Below, piece after piece: positions 42,094-52,553 of a stretch of 64,000 nt of DNA. The notes under the pieces were generated by a model that saw only the letters and a list, made by a program, of their open reading frames with translations, had not been told where the DNA came from and ran no database searches. The number at the start of each line of letters is the position of its first letter. The first letter of the stretch is position 1. The position numbers were made by a program, and so were the translations under genes. The stretch covers positions 434,001-498,000 of the forward strand of contig NZ_JAANIJ010000001.1 in the NCBI RefSeq assembly GCF_011174705.1, written 5' to 3'. Source of the DNA: Tessaracoccus coleopterorum (GTDB lineage: Bacteria > Actinomycetota > Actinomycetes > Propionibacteriales > Propionibacteriaceae).

Positions 42094-42672
42094 CTACTTC
42101 TTCTTGTGGCTGATGACGCCCTCTGCGACATCGCGCATCGACTTGCGCATGTCCATGGCCGTCTTCTGGATCCAGCGGAACGCCTCGGGCTCGGTGAGGC
42201 CGAGATCCTGCTGGAGGATGCCCTTGGCCTGATCGATGATCTTGCGGCTCTCGAAGCGGTCCTCGAGGGAGGCCAGTTCCTCCTCGATGGCGGTGATCTC
42301 CTGGAAGCGGCCCATCGCGATCTCGATCGCGGGGACGACATCGGAGGCACCGAACGGCTTCACGACGTAGGCCATGGCACCGGCGTCGCGGGCCCGCTCG
42401 ACCAGATCACGCTGGCTGAACGCGGTCAGCATGACGATCGGCGCGATCCGCTCCTCGGCGATGATCTCAGCGGCGCTGATCCCATCCATCTTCGGCATCT
42501 TGACGTCCATGATGACGAGGTCGGGGACGAGCTCGCGGGCGAGCTTCACCGCCTCCTCGCCATCGCCGGCCTCGCCGACGACGTCGTATCCCTCTTCGGT
42601 CAGGAGCTCGACCAGGTCGAGTCGGATCAGCGCCTCATCTTCGGCGACGACCACAGTTGGTTTCTTGTTCAT
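42094..42672 (-). CDS. pdtaR: ANTAR-domain response regulator (PdtaR-like)
   Basis: This is a 192-residue RNA-binding antitermination regulator. The receiver domain is TVVVAEDEALIRLDLVELLT with the phospho-Asp in LVIMDVKMPKMDG and the Lys in VVKPF. The ANTAR domain follows: LEDRFESRKIIDQAKGILQ, then EPEAFRWIQKTAMDMRKSM. It ends in KKK. It reads without a frame break, start ATG 42672. In mycobacteria the equivalent works with the kinase PdtaS, which is not encoded here. The position next to polA and the tRNA-Leu/pyk block is common in this phylum. Confidence 0.92.
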   Translation of the reverse strand: MNKKPTVVVAEDEALIRLDLVELLTEEGYDVVGEAGDGEEAVKLARELVPDLVIMDVKMPKMDGISAAEIIAEERIAPIVMLTAFSQRDLVERARDAGAMAYVVKPFGASDVVPAIEIAMGRFQEITAIEEELASLEDRFESRKIIDQAKGILQQDLGLTEPEAFRWIQKTAMDMRKSMRDVAEGVISHKKK

Positions 42673-42788
42673 ATCTTCAATGGCACTTTTCCCTCGCCAC
42701 GGGAGGCGAGCTTCGCTGGTCAACCTGACGGAATACTACTCGCCCGGCACACGGAATGCCCACTGGGCGGCGGACCGGGGGTTATGGC

Positions 42789-42794
42789 TAGAAT
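42789..42794 (+). promoter_or_regulatory. Probable -10 box of the tRNA-Leu gene
   Basis: TAGAAT matches the actinobacterial TAnnnT -10 consensus and lies 12 bases before the mature tRNA. No good -35 hexamer is visible. Confidence 0.5.
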
Positions 42795-42806
42795 GTTCCA
42801 CGCCCT

Positions 42807-42888
42807 GCCCGGGTGGCGGAACGGTATACGCGGACGGCTCAAACCCGTCTGGTCGAGAGACCTTAGGGGTTCGAATCCCTCCCGGGCA
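42807..42888 (+). tRNA. tRNA-Leu (anticodon CAA)
   Basis: The acceptor stem GCCCGGG pairs with CCCGGGC. The anticodon loop CTCAAAC in stem ACGG/CCGT gives anticodon CAA. There is a long variable arm (about GGTCGAGAGACC) as in class II tRNAs, and a T-loop GGGTTCGAATCCC. The discriminator base is A. It reads UUG codons, which are rare in this high-GC genome. Confidence 0.96.
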
Positions 42889-42893
42889 CGAAG

Positions 42894-42923
42894 AAGGCCG
42901 GGAACCGCACGGTTCCCGGCCTT
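42894..42923. terminator. Bidirectional hairpin between tRNA-Leu and pyk
   Basis: A perfect 14-bp stem AAGGCCGGGAACCG / CGGTTCCCGGCCTT with a CA loop lies five bases after the tRNA and ten bases after the pyk stop on the other strand, so it can serve both. Confidence 0.88.
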
Positions 42924-42933
42924 CCCCTTGGGC

Positions 42934-44359
42934 TCAGTGCTCTTCGAGCAGGTCCTTGACCTTGTGGACGCGCAGGTTGTTCGTCTTACCGGGCACGCCC
43001 ATCGGGGAGCCGGAGACGACGACGATGCGCTCGCCGACCTCGATCATGCCCTTCTCACGCAGGTGGTGGTCGACGGCCTCGACCATCTCCTCCTGCAGCG
43101 AGAACTCGGGCGTGACCTGGGTGTCGACACCCACGTGAGGGTCAGCGTCTGACGCGTGGCCTTCTCGGGCGAGAACACCAGCATCGGGATCGGGGAACGC
43201 AGACGCGCCAGTCGGCGGCCGGTGTCACCCGACTTGGTGAACGCGACGAGGTAGCGGGCGCCGATGCGCTCGGCGACCTCGGCAGCGGCCTTGGCCAGGA
43301 TGCCGCCCGTGGTGTGCGGGTCCCAGTCGATGGTGTGGATCTCGGCGTGGCCCTCGCGCTCGGTCTTCTCGACGATGCGGGCCATGGTGGCGACGGTCTC
43401 GACCGGGAAGTCACCGACCGAGGTCTCGCCCGAGAGCATGACCGCGTCGGCGCCGTCGAGGATGGCGTTGGCCACGTCGGAGGCCTCGGCGCGCGTCGGG
43501 CGCGGGTTCGAGATCATCGACTCGAGCATCTGCGTCGCGACGATGACGGGCTTGGCCCACTTGCGGGCGGCGCGCACGATGCGCTTCTGGACCAGCGGCA
43601 CCTCTTCGAGGGCAGCTCGACGCCCAGGTCACCACGGGCGACCATGAACGCGTCGAAGGAGTCGATGATCTCCTGCAGGTTCGCGATCGCCTGCGGCTTC
43701 TCCAGCTTGGCGATGACGGGAAGGCGACGGCCCTCCTCGTCCATGATCTCGTGGACGCGCTTGATGTCGTCGGCGGAACGCACGAACGACAGGGCGATCA
43801 TGTCGACGTCCTGGGCGAGCGCCCAGCGGAGGTCGGCCTCGTCCTTGTCGGAGAGGGCCGGGACGGAGACGGCGACGCCGGGCAGGTTGATGCCCTTGTT
43901 GTTGGAGACGGGGCCGGGAACGGTCACCTCGCACACCACATCGGTGTCGGTGACCTCGATGGCCCGCATGCCCACCTTGCCGTCGTCGATCAGGATGTGA
44001 TCGCCGACCTTGACGTCGCCCGGCAGGCCCTTGTAGGTGGTGGAGCAACGCTCCTGGTCACCCATGATGTCGTCGATGGTGATGGTGAACCGGTCGCCAC
44101 GCTCCAGCTGGATCTTCGCGTCATCGGCGAAGCGGCCGAGGCGGATCTTCGGGCCCTGGAGGTCGGCGAAGACGCCGACGGTCTTCCCGGTGATTTCCGA
44201 GGCGGCACGCACGTTGATGACGCGGTTGCCGTGCTCGTTGTAGTCGCCGTGGCTCATGTTGAGACGCGCGACATTCATGCCGGCGTTCAGGAGTTCGACG
44301 AGGCGGTCAACAGTCTCGGCCGACGGGCCGAGGGTACAAACAATCTTTGCTCTACGCAC
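42934..44359 (-). CDS. pyk: Pyruvate kinase
   Basis: Pyk carries out the last ATP-forming step of glycolysis, PEP to pyruvate. The barrel motifs are [58 protein letters not shown] and [12 protein letters not shown]. The C-terminal domain ends [20 protein letters not shown]. At about 476 residues it is full length. One-base losses lie near 43610 and 43138. The start is taken at GTG 44359, giving the canonical RRAKIVCT; an upstream extension is possible but unlikely. Confidence 0.95.
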
Positions 44360-44420
44360 GGTGCATACCCTACCCGACCCTGTGTCCGGGCCCATGGGGG
44401 TCGGCACAGGGTGGACCGAA

Positions 44421-45336
44421 TCAGCCCGCGTCGCGCACGATCCCGAGCGCGCGCTCCAGATCAGCGGGGTAGGACGACTCGAAGCTCACGTAGTCGCCCG
44501 TGGTGGGATGCGTGAACCCGAGCCCGACGGCGTGCAGCCACTGCCGCTCGAGGCCGAGCCGGGCCGACAGCTTCGGGTCGGCCCCGTACAGCGGGTCACC
44601 GACGCACGGGTGCCCGATGGCGGCCATGTGGACGCGGATCTGGTGGGTGCGGCCGGTCTCGAGGTGGATCGTGAGCAGCGTGGCGGCCCGGTGGGCCTCC
44701 AACGTGTCGTAGTGCGTCACCGACGCTCGGCCACCCTCGATGATCGCCATCTTCCAGTCGGCGCTCGGGTGCCGCGCGATGGGCGCCTCGATGGTGCCGA
44801 CGAACGGATCGGGATGGCCCTGGACGAGCGCATGGTAGGTCTTGTCGACCACCCGGTCGCGGAACGCCTGCTTCAGCACCGAGTAGGCGACCTCCGACTT
44901 CGCGACCACCATCAGGCCGCTGGTGCCGACGTCGAGCCGGCTGACGACGCCCTGCCTCTCGGCGGCGCCGGACGTCGAGACCGCGATACCCGCCGCGGCG
45001 AGGTGCTCCGTCACCGAGGGCCCTCCCAGCCGACGCTCGGGTGCGCGGCGACGCCGACCGGCTTGTCGACCACCACGATGTCGGTGTCCTGGTAGACGAT
45101 GCCGACGCCGTCGGCCAACCGGGGAGCCGCCGCCTGCGGTGCGCGTTCCTCGACGATCTCCAGCAGCTCACCGGCGGAGACGCGCTGCGACCCCTTCGCG
45201 ACGGCGACGCCGCCGAGCAGCACGGAGCCGGAGTCGATGTAGTCGTCGATCTTCGAACGGCTGTAGCCCGAGACCCGCGCGGCCGCCGAGTCGATGCGCT
45301 CCCCGCCAACGCGTCGGGGACGATGAAGAGACTCAC
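44421..45336 (-). CDS. rluD: 23S rRNA pseudouridine synthase RluD family
   Basis: The N-terminal S4 RNA-binding domain reads [20 protein letters not shown] and [20 protein letters not shown]. The catalytic domain shows [20 protein letters not shown] and the catalytic Asp motif [17 protein letters not shown]. It continues with [20 protein letters not shown]. At about 306 residues it is normal. Breaks lie near 45300 and 45020. GTG 45336 overlaps the lspA stop (GTGA), so it is coupled to lspA, an arrangement widespread in actinobacteria. Which uridines it modifies is inferred from the family. Confidence 0.92.
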
Positions 45337-45825
45337 GCGCCGTCTGCCTGCTTCCGGTCGTGGATGAACGTCATGATGATCATGATCACCGCCGCGAACG
45401 TGATGCACATGTCTGCCACGTTGAAGATCGCGTTGAAGTACGGCAGCTGGAACATGTCGACGACGTGCCCGTGCAGCGCGCGGGGCGGTTGGAAGATCCG
45501 GTCGATCAGGTTGCCCGTGACGCCCGCCGTCAGGAGGCCGAGCACGATGGCGTGCCACAGCCGCGTGATGCGGGTCAGCGCGTAGAGGCAGCCGATCAGT
45601 GCCACGATCGCGAACACGGTGAAGACGATCGTGAACCCCGACCCGAGCCCGAAGGCCGCGCCAGGGTTACGGATCAGGTTCAGTTTCAGGAGCGGGCCGA
45701 GGAGTTCCACGGGTTCTCCGGGGTCAGGTAGGTGACCGACGCCCACTTCACGAGTTGGTCGAGGCCGACCCCCAGCAGCGCGATGCCCCGGCGATCAGCC
45801 CGACTCCGCGGTACCTGACGCTCAG
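45333..45825 (-). CDS. lspA: Lipoprotein signal peptidase II
   Basis: LspA is a membrane aspartyl protease of about 165 residues that cleaves prolipoprotein signal peptides. TM1 is GVGLIAGIALLGVGLDQLVK after one G is restored near 45788. Then come LNLIRNPGAAFG and the catalytic Asp motifs GNLIDRIF and FNVADMCITF. A second loss lies near 45712. The start is uncertain: the corrected frame has a stop just upstream and the first candidate is a CTG overlapping the traR stop as CTGA; an indel may hide the true GTG or ATG. Confidence 0.9.
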
Positions 45826-46250
45826 CGCCGTTCCTCACGCTGCTTGCAGGTCACGCACAGCGTGGCCCGTGGGAACACCTGGAGACGGCCCTTGCCGATG
45901 GGCTGGCCGCACACCTCGCAGTAACCGTAGCCGCCCTCGTCGAACCGGGTGATCGCGAGGCGCAGCTGCTCGGCCATCTCGCGCACGTTGGCGGCGAGCG
46001 AAACCTCCTGGTCGCGCTCGAAGTTGCTGGAACCGACATCGGCCGGATCGCGCCCGGCGCCGTCGGTGCCGCCCTTCAGCAGAGACTCCAGTTCGGCCTC
46101 GGTCGCCGCGATGCGGCGCTCGATGCGCAGGAGCTCGTCCTGGAGCTCCGCGCGCTGTTCCTCAACCTCTTCGGCGGTCCAGGGATCCTCGCCTTCGAGG
46201 ACGGGGAGAACCACCGGATCAGGTGCGGTGGCCTTCTTCGACGTCGACAT
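45822..46250 (-). CDS. TraR/DksA-type zinc-finger protein
   Basis: This 142-residue protein reads without a break. An acidic coiled-coil part (EEVEEQRAELQDELLRIERR) is followed by the zinc finger CEVCGQPI...LCVTCK, C-x2-C-x17-C-x2-C. DksA/TraR proteins insert into the RNA polymerase secondary channel; actinobacterial members upstream of lspA are conserved, but their role is less clear. ATG 46250. It is the first gene of the traR-lspA-rluD run. Confidence 0.9.
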   Translation of the reverse strand: MSTSKKATAPDPVVLPVLEGEDPWTAEEVEEQRAELQDELLRIERRIAATEAELESLLKGGTDGAGRDPADVGSSNFERDQEVSLAANVREMAEQLRLAITRFDEGGYGYCEVCGQPIGKGRLQVFPRATLCVTCKQREERR

Positions 46251-46324
46251 GTGCTTATCTCTTTCTCGGGTTCGGCACGGGTTCGATTGTGCGGGAAGGC
46301 TACACCACAAACCGCCCAACGCAA

Positions 46325-46352
46325 GAGGCCGACACCCTTTGGTGTCGGCCTC
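46325..46352 (-). terminator. Perfect hairpin terminator after divIVA
   Basis: A 12-bp stem GAGGCCGACACC / GGTGTCGGCCTC with loop CTTT lies 19 bases beyond the divIVA stop, separating the division cluster from traR-lspA-rluD. Confidence 0.85.
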
Positions 46353-46370
46353 GAGCAGCAATCGGGATGA

Positions 46371-47359
46371 CTAGGCGTTTTCGCCGTTCGCCAGCGCGTC
46401 GAGGCGCGGGGTCTCCGAGCGGTTGGCCGCGAGCTCCGGCACGTCGAGCGGCTCGGGCGGTCGTCGCGCACCGAGGCGAGGAGACGCTGCAGCGTGCCCG
46501 TGAGGTTGCTGCGGTAGGACGACTCGAATGTGCGCAGGGAGTCAACCTTGCCGGTCAGCTCAATCTGCTCGGCCTCGAGATCGGCGAACAGCTCGGTGCG
46601 ACGGTCGCTGGCCTGCTGGTCGACCGAGGCGGCGCGGGCGTCGGCCTCCTGGGTCACCCTGGCCGCGTGGGCCTCGGCCTCGCGGGTCGCCTGCTCGGCG
46701 TTGACCCGGGCCTCCGACTCGATGCGGTCGGCCTTGGTGCGGGCGTCGGTCTTGATCTCGTTGGCGCGCTGCTCGGCCTCGGAGAGCTTGCGGCCGGCCT
46801 CGGCCTGCGCCTCACTGACCAGGGTGGTGGCCTGGTCGGCCGCCATCTGGAGCATGCGGGTGACGGCGGGGGCGGCGTCGGCGCTCGCGGTGACGACGAG
46901 CTGCTCGGTGCCGGTGGAGGCGGCCACCTCGGTGAGGCGCTCGGAGCGGGCGCGGTCGAACTCGCTGCGGACCTGCTCGAGCTGGTTGCGCAGCGCATCG
47001 TTCTCGGCGGAGAGCTCCCGCGCGCGGGTCTCGGAGGCCTTCAGCACGGCGCTGGAGTCGCCGGCCTGGCTGAGGACGCCGTTGAGGCGCTCGACCTCGG
47101 AGCGCAGCTGCGCGATCTCGCGTTCCTTCGCCTCGACGGCGCCGGAGAGCTCGGAGTCGTCGCTGACGGCTGGCTGCACGGCGGTGCTCTGCACGGACTC
47201 GAGCTCGCGGTGGAGGCGCTCGCGCTCCTTGTCGAACTCGTCGAACGTCAGCTCTACCTTGTCGATGAACGTGTCGACGTCGCCGACCTGGTATCCGGAT
47301 TCACCGCGCCGCGTCATGCGGAAGCGGATCTGACGGACCTCATCAAGGGTCAAGCTCAT
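46371..47359 (-). CDS. wag31: DivIVA/Wag31 polar growth scaffold
   Basis: The protein of about 330 residues begins SLTLDEVRQIRFRMTRRGES, then VGDVDTFIDKVELTFDEF, the DivIVA membrane-curvature domain. It continues as a long coiled coil rich in Glu, Ala and Arg (KEREIAQLRSEVERL, then a segment with repeated EA/AR pairs). After one base near 46460 is restored, it ends SETPRLDALANGENA. The linker between the N-terminal domain and the coil is short. It marks cell poles and organises peptidoglycan synthesis. ATG 47359. Confidence 0.92.
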
Positions 47360-47473
47360 GTTTGCTCTCCAAGATCTGAAAAGTACCGACCGGGCGGCCG
47401 TTTCCCCCAAACATTAGCCCAGACCGGTTGGACGGGCTAAAACTTCCACGACGGCTTGAGGGTTACCGCGTGG

Positions 47474-47958
47474 TCAGCTCTGGTTGAAAAATCCTCCGGA
47501 AACGATGCGTTCCTTGTCCTCGGGCCCCACCACCAGGTTCTGGGGCAGAGCAGGAACACCTTCGAGCTGACGCGCTCGATGTTGCCGCGGAGCCCGAAGA
47601 TCAGGCCGGCGGCGAAGTCGACGAGGCGCTTGTCCTCGCCGTCTTCCATGTCCGAGAGGTTCATGATGACGGGATGCCGTCGCGGAAGTTCTCACCGATC
47701 ACACGCGCCTCGTTGTACGAGCGGGGACGGACCGAGACGATGCGGCTCAAGTCGGCCACCTCCTTCTCCACGACGGGGTCAGCTGTGTCGGGGGCGTCGG
47801 GCGGGCAGCGGCGCGACCTTGCTGAGCTCGCGGCTCGGCTCGTCGCCCTCGACGTAGAAGTCGCTCGTCTGCTCACCGTCGGCGTCGTAGTGCTCTTCGG
47901 TGTCGTAGCGCCCGTCCTCGACGAGCCCCATCCATGCTGCAAGCTTGCGAACGCCCAC
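47474..47958 (-). CDS. sepF: Cell division protein SepF
   Basis: SepF is an FtsZ membrane anchor of about 160 residues. The N-terminal amphipathic segment [18 protein letters not shown] is followed by an acidic linker and the SepF core [20 protein letters not shown], then [20 protein letters not shown] and [17 protein letters not shown]. The start is GTG 47958 with AAGGAGG five bases upstream. Breaks lie near 47800, 47675 and 47545. It lies directly between ftsZ and divIVA; the pgeF, yggS and yggT genes often found in between are missing. Confidence 0.93.
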
Positions 47959-48040
47959 GGGTGCCTCCTTGATTGGTATCCATCGAAGGCTATCGCGCGA
48001 CCGGCCACAGCCGTACGCGCGACGCCCCGACGCGCCGAGA

Positions 48041-49186
48041 TCACTTCATGAAGTCGGGGACGTCCAGGTCGTCGTCATCGAAGGTCTGCGGGGCCGGCCG
48101 CGGCGCCTGCGCCTGCGGGCGCTGCCCGGGCATCGGGTTGGCGGTGGGCACCTGCAGGTTCGAGGTGTTGTTCGTCGGCCGCGGCTGCTGCACCTGCGGG
48201 CGCGGATCCGGCTGGCGGAGCGCGCCGCGCTTCTGCGGGCTGCCACCGTCGAAGCCGGCGGCGATGACCGTGACGCGCACCTCGTCGCCCAGCGCATCGT
48301 CGATGACGGTGCCGAAGATGATGTTGGCCTCGTCGTGCGCGGCCTCCTCGATGAGCTCGGCGGCGGCCGAGACCTCGAACAGGCCGAGATCGGAGCCGCC
48401 CGCGATCGACAGGAGCACGCCGTGCGCGCCGTCGATGCTGGCCTCGAGCAGCGGCGAGGAGATCGCCATCTCGGCGGCGGCGCGGGCGCGGTCCTCACCG
48501 CGGGCCGAGCCGATGCCCATGAGGGCCGAGCCGGCCTGGCTCATGATCGACTTCACGTCGGCGAAGTCGAGGTTGATGAGGCCGGGGTGGTGATCAGGTC
48601 GGTGATGCCCGAGACGCCCTGCATGAGCACCTGGTCGGCCTGCTTGAAGGCCTCCAGGATCGCGACCTGATGGTCGGTCATCTGCAGGAGCTTGTCGTTG
48701 GGGATGACGATGAGGGTGTCGACCTCTTCGCGCAGCGACTCGATGCCGGTCTCGGCCTGGGTCGAGCGGCGGCGGCCCTCGAAGGAGAAGGGCGGGTGAC
48801 GACGCCGATGGTCAGCGCGCCGAGCGAGCGGGCGATCTTCGCGACGATGGGGCGGCGCCGGTGCCGGTGCCACCACCCTCACCAGCGGTGACGAAGACCA
48901 TGTCGGCGCCCTTGAGCGCCTCCTCGATCTCGTCGGAGTGGTCCTCCGCGGCCTGACGACCCTTCGCCGGGTCGGCACCTGCGCCGAGGCCGCGGGTCAG
49001 TTCGCGTCCGATGTCGAGCTTCACGTCTGCGTCGCTCATCAGCAACGCCTGCGCATCGGTGTTCACCGCGATGAACTCGACGCCGCGGAGACCCGCTTCG
49101 ATCATGCGGTTGACGGCGTTGACGCCGCCACCGCCGACTCCGACGACCTTGATCACCGCGAGGTAGTTCTGAGATGCGCTAGCCAT
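48041..49186 (-). CDS. ftsZ: Cell division GTPase FtsZ
   Basis: FtsZ is the tubulin-like protein that forms the Z ring. [20 protein letters not shown] is at the N-terminus. The GTP signature [12 protein letters not shown] becomes complete after one base near 48855 is restored. [20 protein letters not shown], the T7-loop region, is also visible. The variable linker is rich in Pro and Gln, and the conserved end is [10 protein letters not shown], the site for SepF/FtsW-type partners. Other losses lie near 48795 and 48590. The length of about 381 is normal. ATG 49186. Confidence 0.96.
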
Positions 49187-49291
49187 GGCCGCAAGGCTAT
49201 GTGAGCCATCGGGCCCAGGTCCAACGGCGCGGCCGAAACGCCACCGATTCACCTCAAGTTGTACTTCAGGGTTGCGGGACCCCTTGAGGGT

Positions 49292-50017
49292 CTACTTTCT
49301 GGTGATGGGGTTGCGCGGGGCGGAGACGTCGTAGACCTCGGCCTCCACCGACAGCAGGGCCGCCAGCACCTCGCCCTTGAGTTCCGACTCCTCGGCGCTG
49401 CCCCACACCACCTCGCGGTCGCCCGTGAGGTCGAAGCCGATGCGGTCGACGGCCGTCGCGCTGAACGACCTGATCTGTCCGTCCACCGCAGGGGCAGGTG
49501 GTCGACCACGGTCGCGATGTCCCTGCGCAGCCGTTCGTCGGGCTTCTTCGCCTTGACCTGGACGATCCCTCGGAGCCCTCGGGGCTCGTGTTGAACACGA
49601 CGCCGTCGCGGTCGACCCATTCGACGGAGTCCTTGCCCTGCAACTGGTACACCAGCGTGCGCTCGGTGATGTTGATGACGATGGTGTCGGGAGCGCGCGG
49701 GCCACGTGGACCTCCAGCACCGGCGCGAGGGCCGCGACGCGCGCCGCGATGGCGTCGGTGTCCACCGGGAGCAGGGGCTCACCCATGGGCACGGCGGCCG
49801 CCTGCCTCACCTGCTCCACCGTCAGGAGGTGCGTGCCGTCGATCTCCACCGAGTCGGTGGAAAACAGCGACGAGAACCCGAGCAGGTACACCAGCAGCGC
49901 GGCAAGGGCGACCACGCCGCCGGCGATGCCGCCGATCATCCAACGGCGGCGCCGCGCCGAGTCGCGCCGGTCCTGCAGTGCCCGCGCGAAGGCGCCGGGT
50001 GCGAGCGGCTGGCTCAC
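49292..50017 (-). CDS. ftsQ: Cell division protein FtsQ
   Basis: FtsQ is a bitopic divisome protein of about 243 residues. It has a basic N-terminus (ARRRRWMIGG), one helix (IAGGVVALAALLVYLLGF) and a POTRA domain (VEIDGTHLLTVEQVRQAAAV, then EPLLPVDTDAIAARVAALAP). The FtsQ core reads VYQLQGKDSVEWVDRDGVVF and IGFDLTGDREVVWG. Three one-base losses (about 49690, 49570, 49492) break the frame. GTG 50017 overlaps the murC stop as GTGA. It sits in the conserved murC-ftsQ-ftsZ order. Confidence 0.9.
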   Translation of the reverse strand: MSQPLAPGAFARALQDRRDSARRRRWMIGGIAGGVVALAALLVYLLGFSSLFSTDSVEIDGTHLLTVEQVRQAAAVPMGEPLLPVDTDAIAARVAALAPVLEVHVARALPTPSSSTSPSARWCTSCRARTPSNGSTATASCSTRAPRAPRDRPGQGEEARRTAAQGHRDRGRPPAPAVDGQIRSFSATAVDRIGFDLTGDREVVWGSAEESELKGEVLAALLSVEAEVYDVSAPRNPITRK

Positions 50018-51459
50018 AACGCCGCGTCCGGGCGCTCCTTGAGGAGCGTGGCCAGCAGCGGGCCGACGATCGTGACGTCGCCGCAGCCGAGCGTGATGAT
50101 GAGGTCACCCGGGCGGGCCATGTCGTTCAGCGCGGCGGGCAGGTCGTACTTCTCCTTGACGTAGACGACCTCCCTGGCGCCGTGCCGGATCGCGGAGTCG
50201 ACCACCAGCTCGCCGGTCACGCCGGGGATCGGATCCTCGCGGGCGCCGCAGATGTCGTTGATGACCGCCACGTCCGACAGCGTCATGACCTCGCCGAACT
50301 CCTCCACGAAGTCGAGGGTGCGGGTGTAGAGGTGCGGCTGGAAGCAGGCGATCAGCCGGCCGGGGAGGCCTGTGGCCTCGTTGCCGGCAGCCGTGGCCCT
50401 GCGCGCAGCCGTCAGCGCGGCGCGGATCTCGGTCGGGTGGTGGGCGTAGTCGTCGTAGACGCGGATGCCGGCGGTGTCGGTGATCAGCTGGAAGCGGCGC
50501 AGGGTCCCCTCGAAGCGGCCGAGGGCCTCGACGGCCCGGTCGTGGGTGAGGCCGAGCAGCCGGCCGACCGCGTAGGCGGCGCAGGCGTTGGCGAGGTTGT
50601 GGTTGCCTGGCACCTGCAGCACGATCGGGCCCGACTCGTCACCGTAGGTGAGGGTGGCCTGCGCTCCCCCGGTCGCCGTGGCGACGGCGTCGGTGAAGCG
50701 CACATCGGCGTCCTCGGCCTCGCCGTAGCGCACGACGTGGTGCCCGGCCGCGGTCAGTTCGTCGGCGAGCGCACGGGAGCCGTGGTCGTCGACGTTGATG
50801 ACGGTGTGACGCACGTGCGGCTGCGTGGCGAACGCGCGGAAGCCCTGCGCGTAGGCCTCGGGGTGCCCCAGTTGACCAGGTGGTCGGCCTCGATGTTGGT
50901 GATCACCGCGATCTCGGTGGGGTACTGCAGGAACGACGCGTCCGACTCGTCGGCCTCGACGACGAACGCCTCGCCGGAGCCGATCGCCGAGGAGACGCCG
51001 CTGGTCGACAGCGGGCCGCCGATCACGTAGGTCGGGTCCTCCCCGCCTCGCTGAGCATGACCGCCGTCATGGCGGTGGTGGTGGTCTTGCCGTGGGTGCC
51101 CGCGATGGAGACCCCCCGCTTGCCGAGCATCAGGGCCGCCAGGGCCGCGGAACGGTGCCAGACGCGCAGGCCGCGGGCGCGGGCCTCCATCAGCTCGACG
51201 TTGTTCTCCCGGATGGCCGAGGAGATCACGACGGTGCGGGCGTCGCCGAGCTGCGCGGCGTCGTGCCCGACGTAGGTGGTGACGCCGGCGCGGGCGAGCG
51301 AACGCAGCGCCGTCGAATCGGACTGGTCGGAGCCGGAGGTCGACACGCCGAGCTCGGCGTAGAGCCGCGCGATGCCGCTCATGCCGGAGCCGCCGGCCGC
51401 GATGAAGTGGATGGGCCGACCTGGTCGACGGGGACTACCTCAACGGGTTCGAGCAGCAT
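50014..51459 (-). CDS. murC: UDP-N-acetylmuramate-L-alanine ligase MurC
   Basis: MurC adds the first amino acid of the peptidoglycan stem peptide. The Rossmann N-terminus IHFIAAGGSGMSGIARLYAE is followed by the ATP-binding SIAGTHGKTTTTAMTA, EADESDASFL and NIEADHLVNWG, then YDDYAHHPTEIRAAL and a C-terminal GCGDVTIVGPLL. Breaks lie near 51410, 51045 and 50870. ATG 51459 lies one base beyond the murG stop; the 3' end overlaps ftsQ. About 480 residues, full length. Confidence 0.95.
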
Positions 51460-52548
51460 TCATTTCCCTTTCCTGGCGGCCGCGAGAACCGCGTCCGCAA
51501 GCTCTTCGGCCGCGTCCGACGGGTACATGCCCCGCGCGGTGGCCGACATCCGGGTGAGCAGGTCGGGGTCCCCGACCGCTTCCCCGATGAGCGCGACAAG
51601 TCTATCCGCGGTGAGCTGGGCGTCCTCCACGAGCCACCCCGCCCGGCCGCGACGAGCCCGGCGGCGTTGCGCCCTGTTCCCCGTTGCCCCACGGCAGCGG
51701 CACGAAGATCACGGGCAGGCCGCTGACCGCGGTCTCCATGACGGTGCCCGCGCCGGCGCGACCGAGCATCAGGTCGGCCGCCGCGTAGGCGGTGGCCATG
51801 TCGGAGACGAACGCGACGGGCACGTAGCGGGCGCCGCCCTCATGGGTGACGACGACGTCGCGCGCCCCGTCGAAGTTCTTCGGCCCGAGCACGTGCAGGA
51901 TCTGCACCCCGGCGGCGAGGATGGCGTCGCGGGCCGCCTCGACGGCGCCGTTGATGCTGACCGCGCCCTGTGAGCCGCCGCTGACCAGCAGCGTGGGGCG
52001 GTCGGGGTCGAGCCCGAACCCGGCCCGGGCCTCCGCGGCGGTGACGGTGGGCCGCGTGATCGAGGCGCGCATCGGCATCCCGACCACCCGGGAGTGGCGC
52101 AGCACGGTCTCGGGGAAGGTGGTGCCGGTGAACGCGGCGAACCGCGCGCCCACCTTGTTGGCGATGCCCGGCAGCTTGTTTGCCTCGTGCACCACCACCG
52201 GCACACCCATGGTGCGGGCCGCGAGGTAGGCGGGGATCGACACGTAGCCGCCGAAGCCGACCAGCACGTCGGCCCCGACTCGCGCAGCACGCGGCGGGCC
52301 TGGCGCACGGAACGGGTCAGCGTCACGGGGAGCTTCAGGAGGTCGAGGTTCAGCGTGCGCGGCAGCGGCACCGGGTCGATCAGTTCGAGCCGCAGCCCCG
52401 CCTCGGGGATCACGCGCGTCTCGAGCCCCTTCGCGGTGCCGATGCACACGATGTCGGCCTCACCGCGCGCCAGGATGGCGTTCGCGGTGGCGATCAACGG
52501 CGAGGTGTGGCCTGCGGTGCCACCGCCCGCGAGCGCGACGCTGGTCAT
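51460..52548 (-). CDS. murG: Lipid II-forming GlcNAc transferase MurG
   Basis: MurG transfers GlcNAc from UDP-GlcNAc to lipid I at the inner membrane face. Motifs: VALAGGGTAGHTSPLIA, LVGFGGYVSIPAYLAA, VVHEANKLPGIANK, LLVSGGSQGAVSIN and GRAGAGTVMETAVSGLPVIF. After correction the end reads ELADAVLAAARKGK. Breaks lie near 52280 and 51665. ATG 52548, five bases from the ftsW stop. The Ala in GTAGH, instead of the GTGGH of proteobacteria, is common in actinobacteria. Confidence 0.95.
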
Positions 52549-52553
52549 GAACT

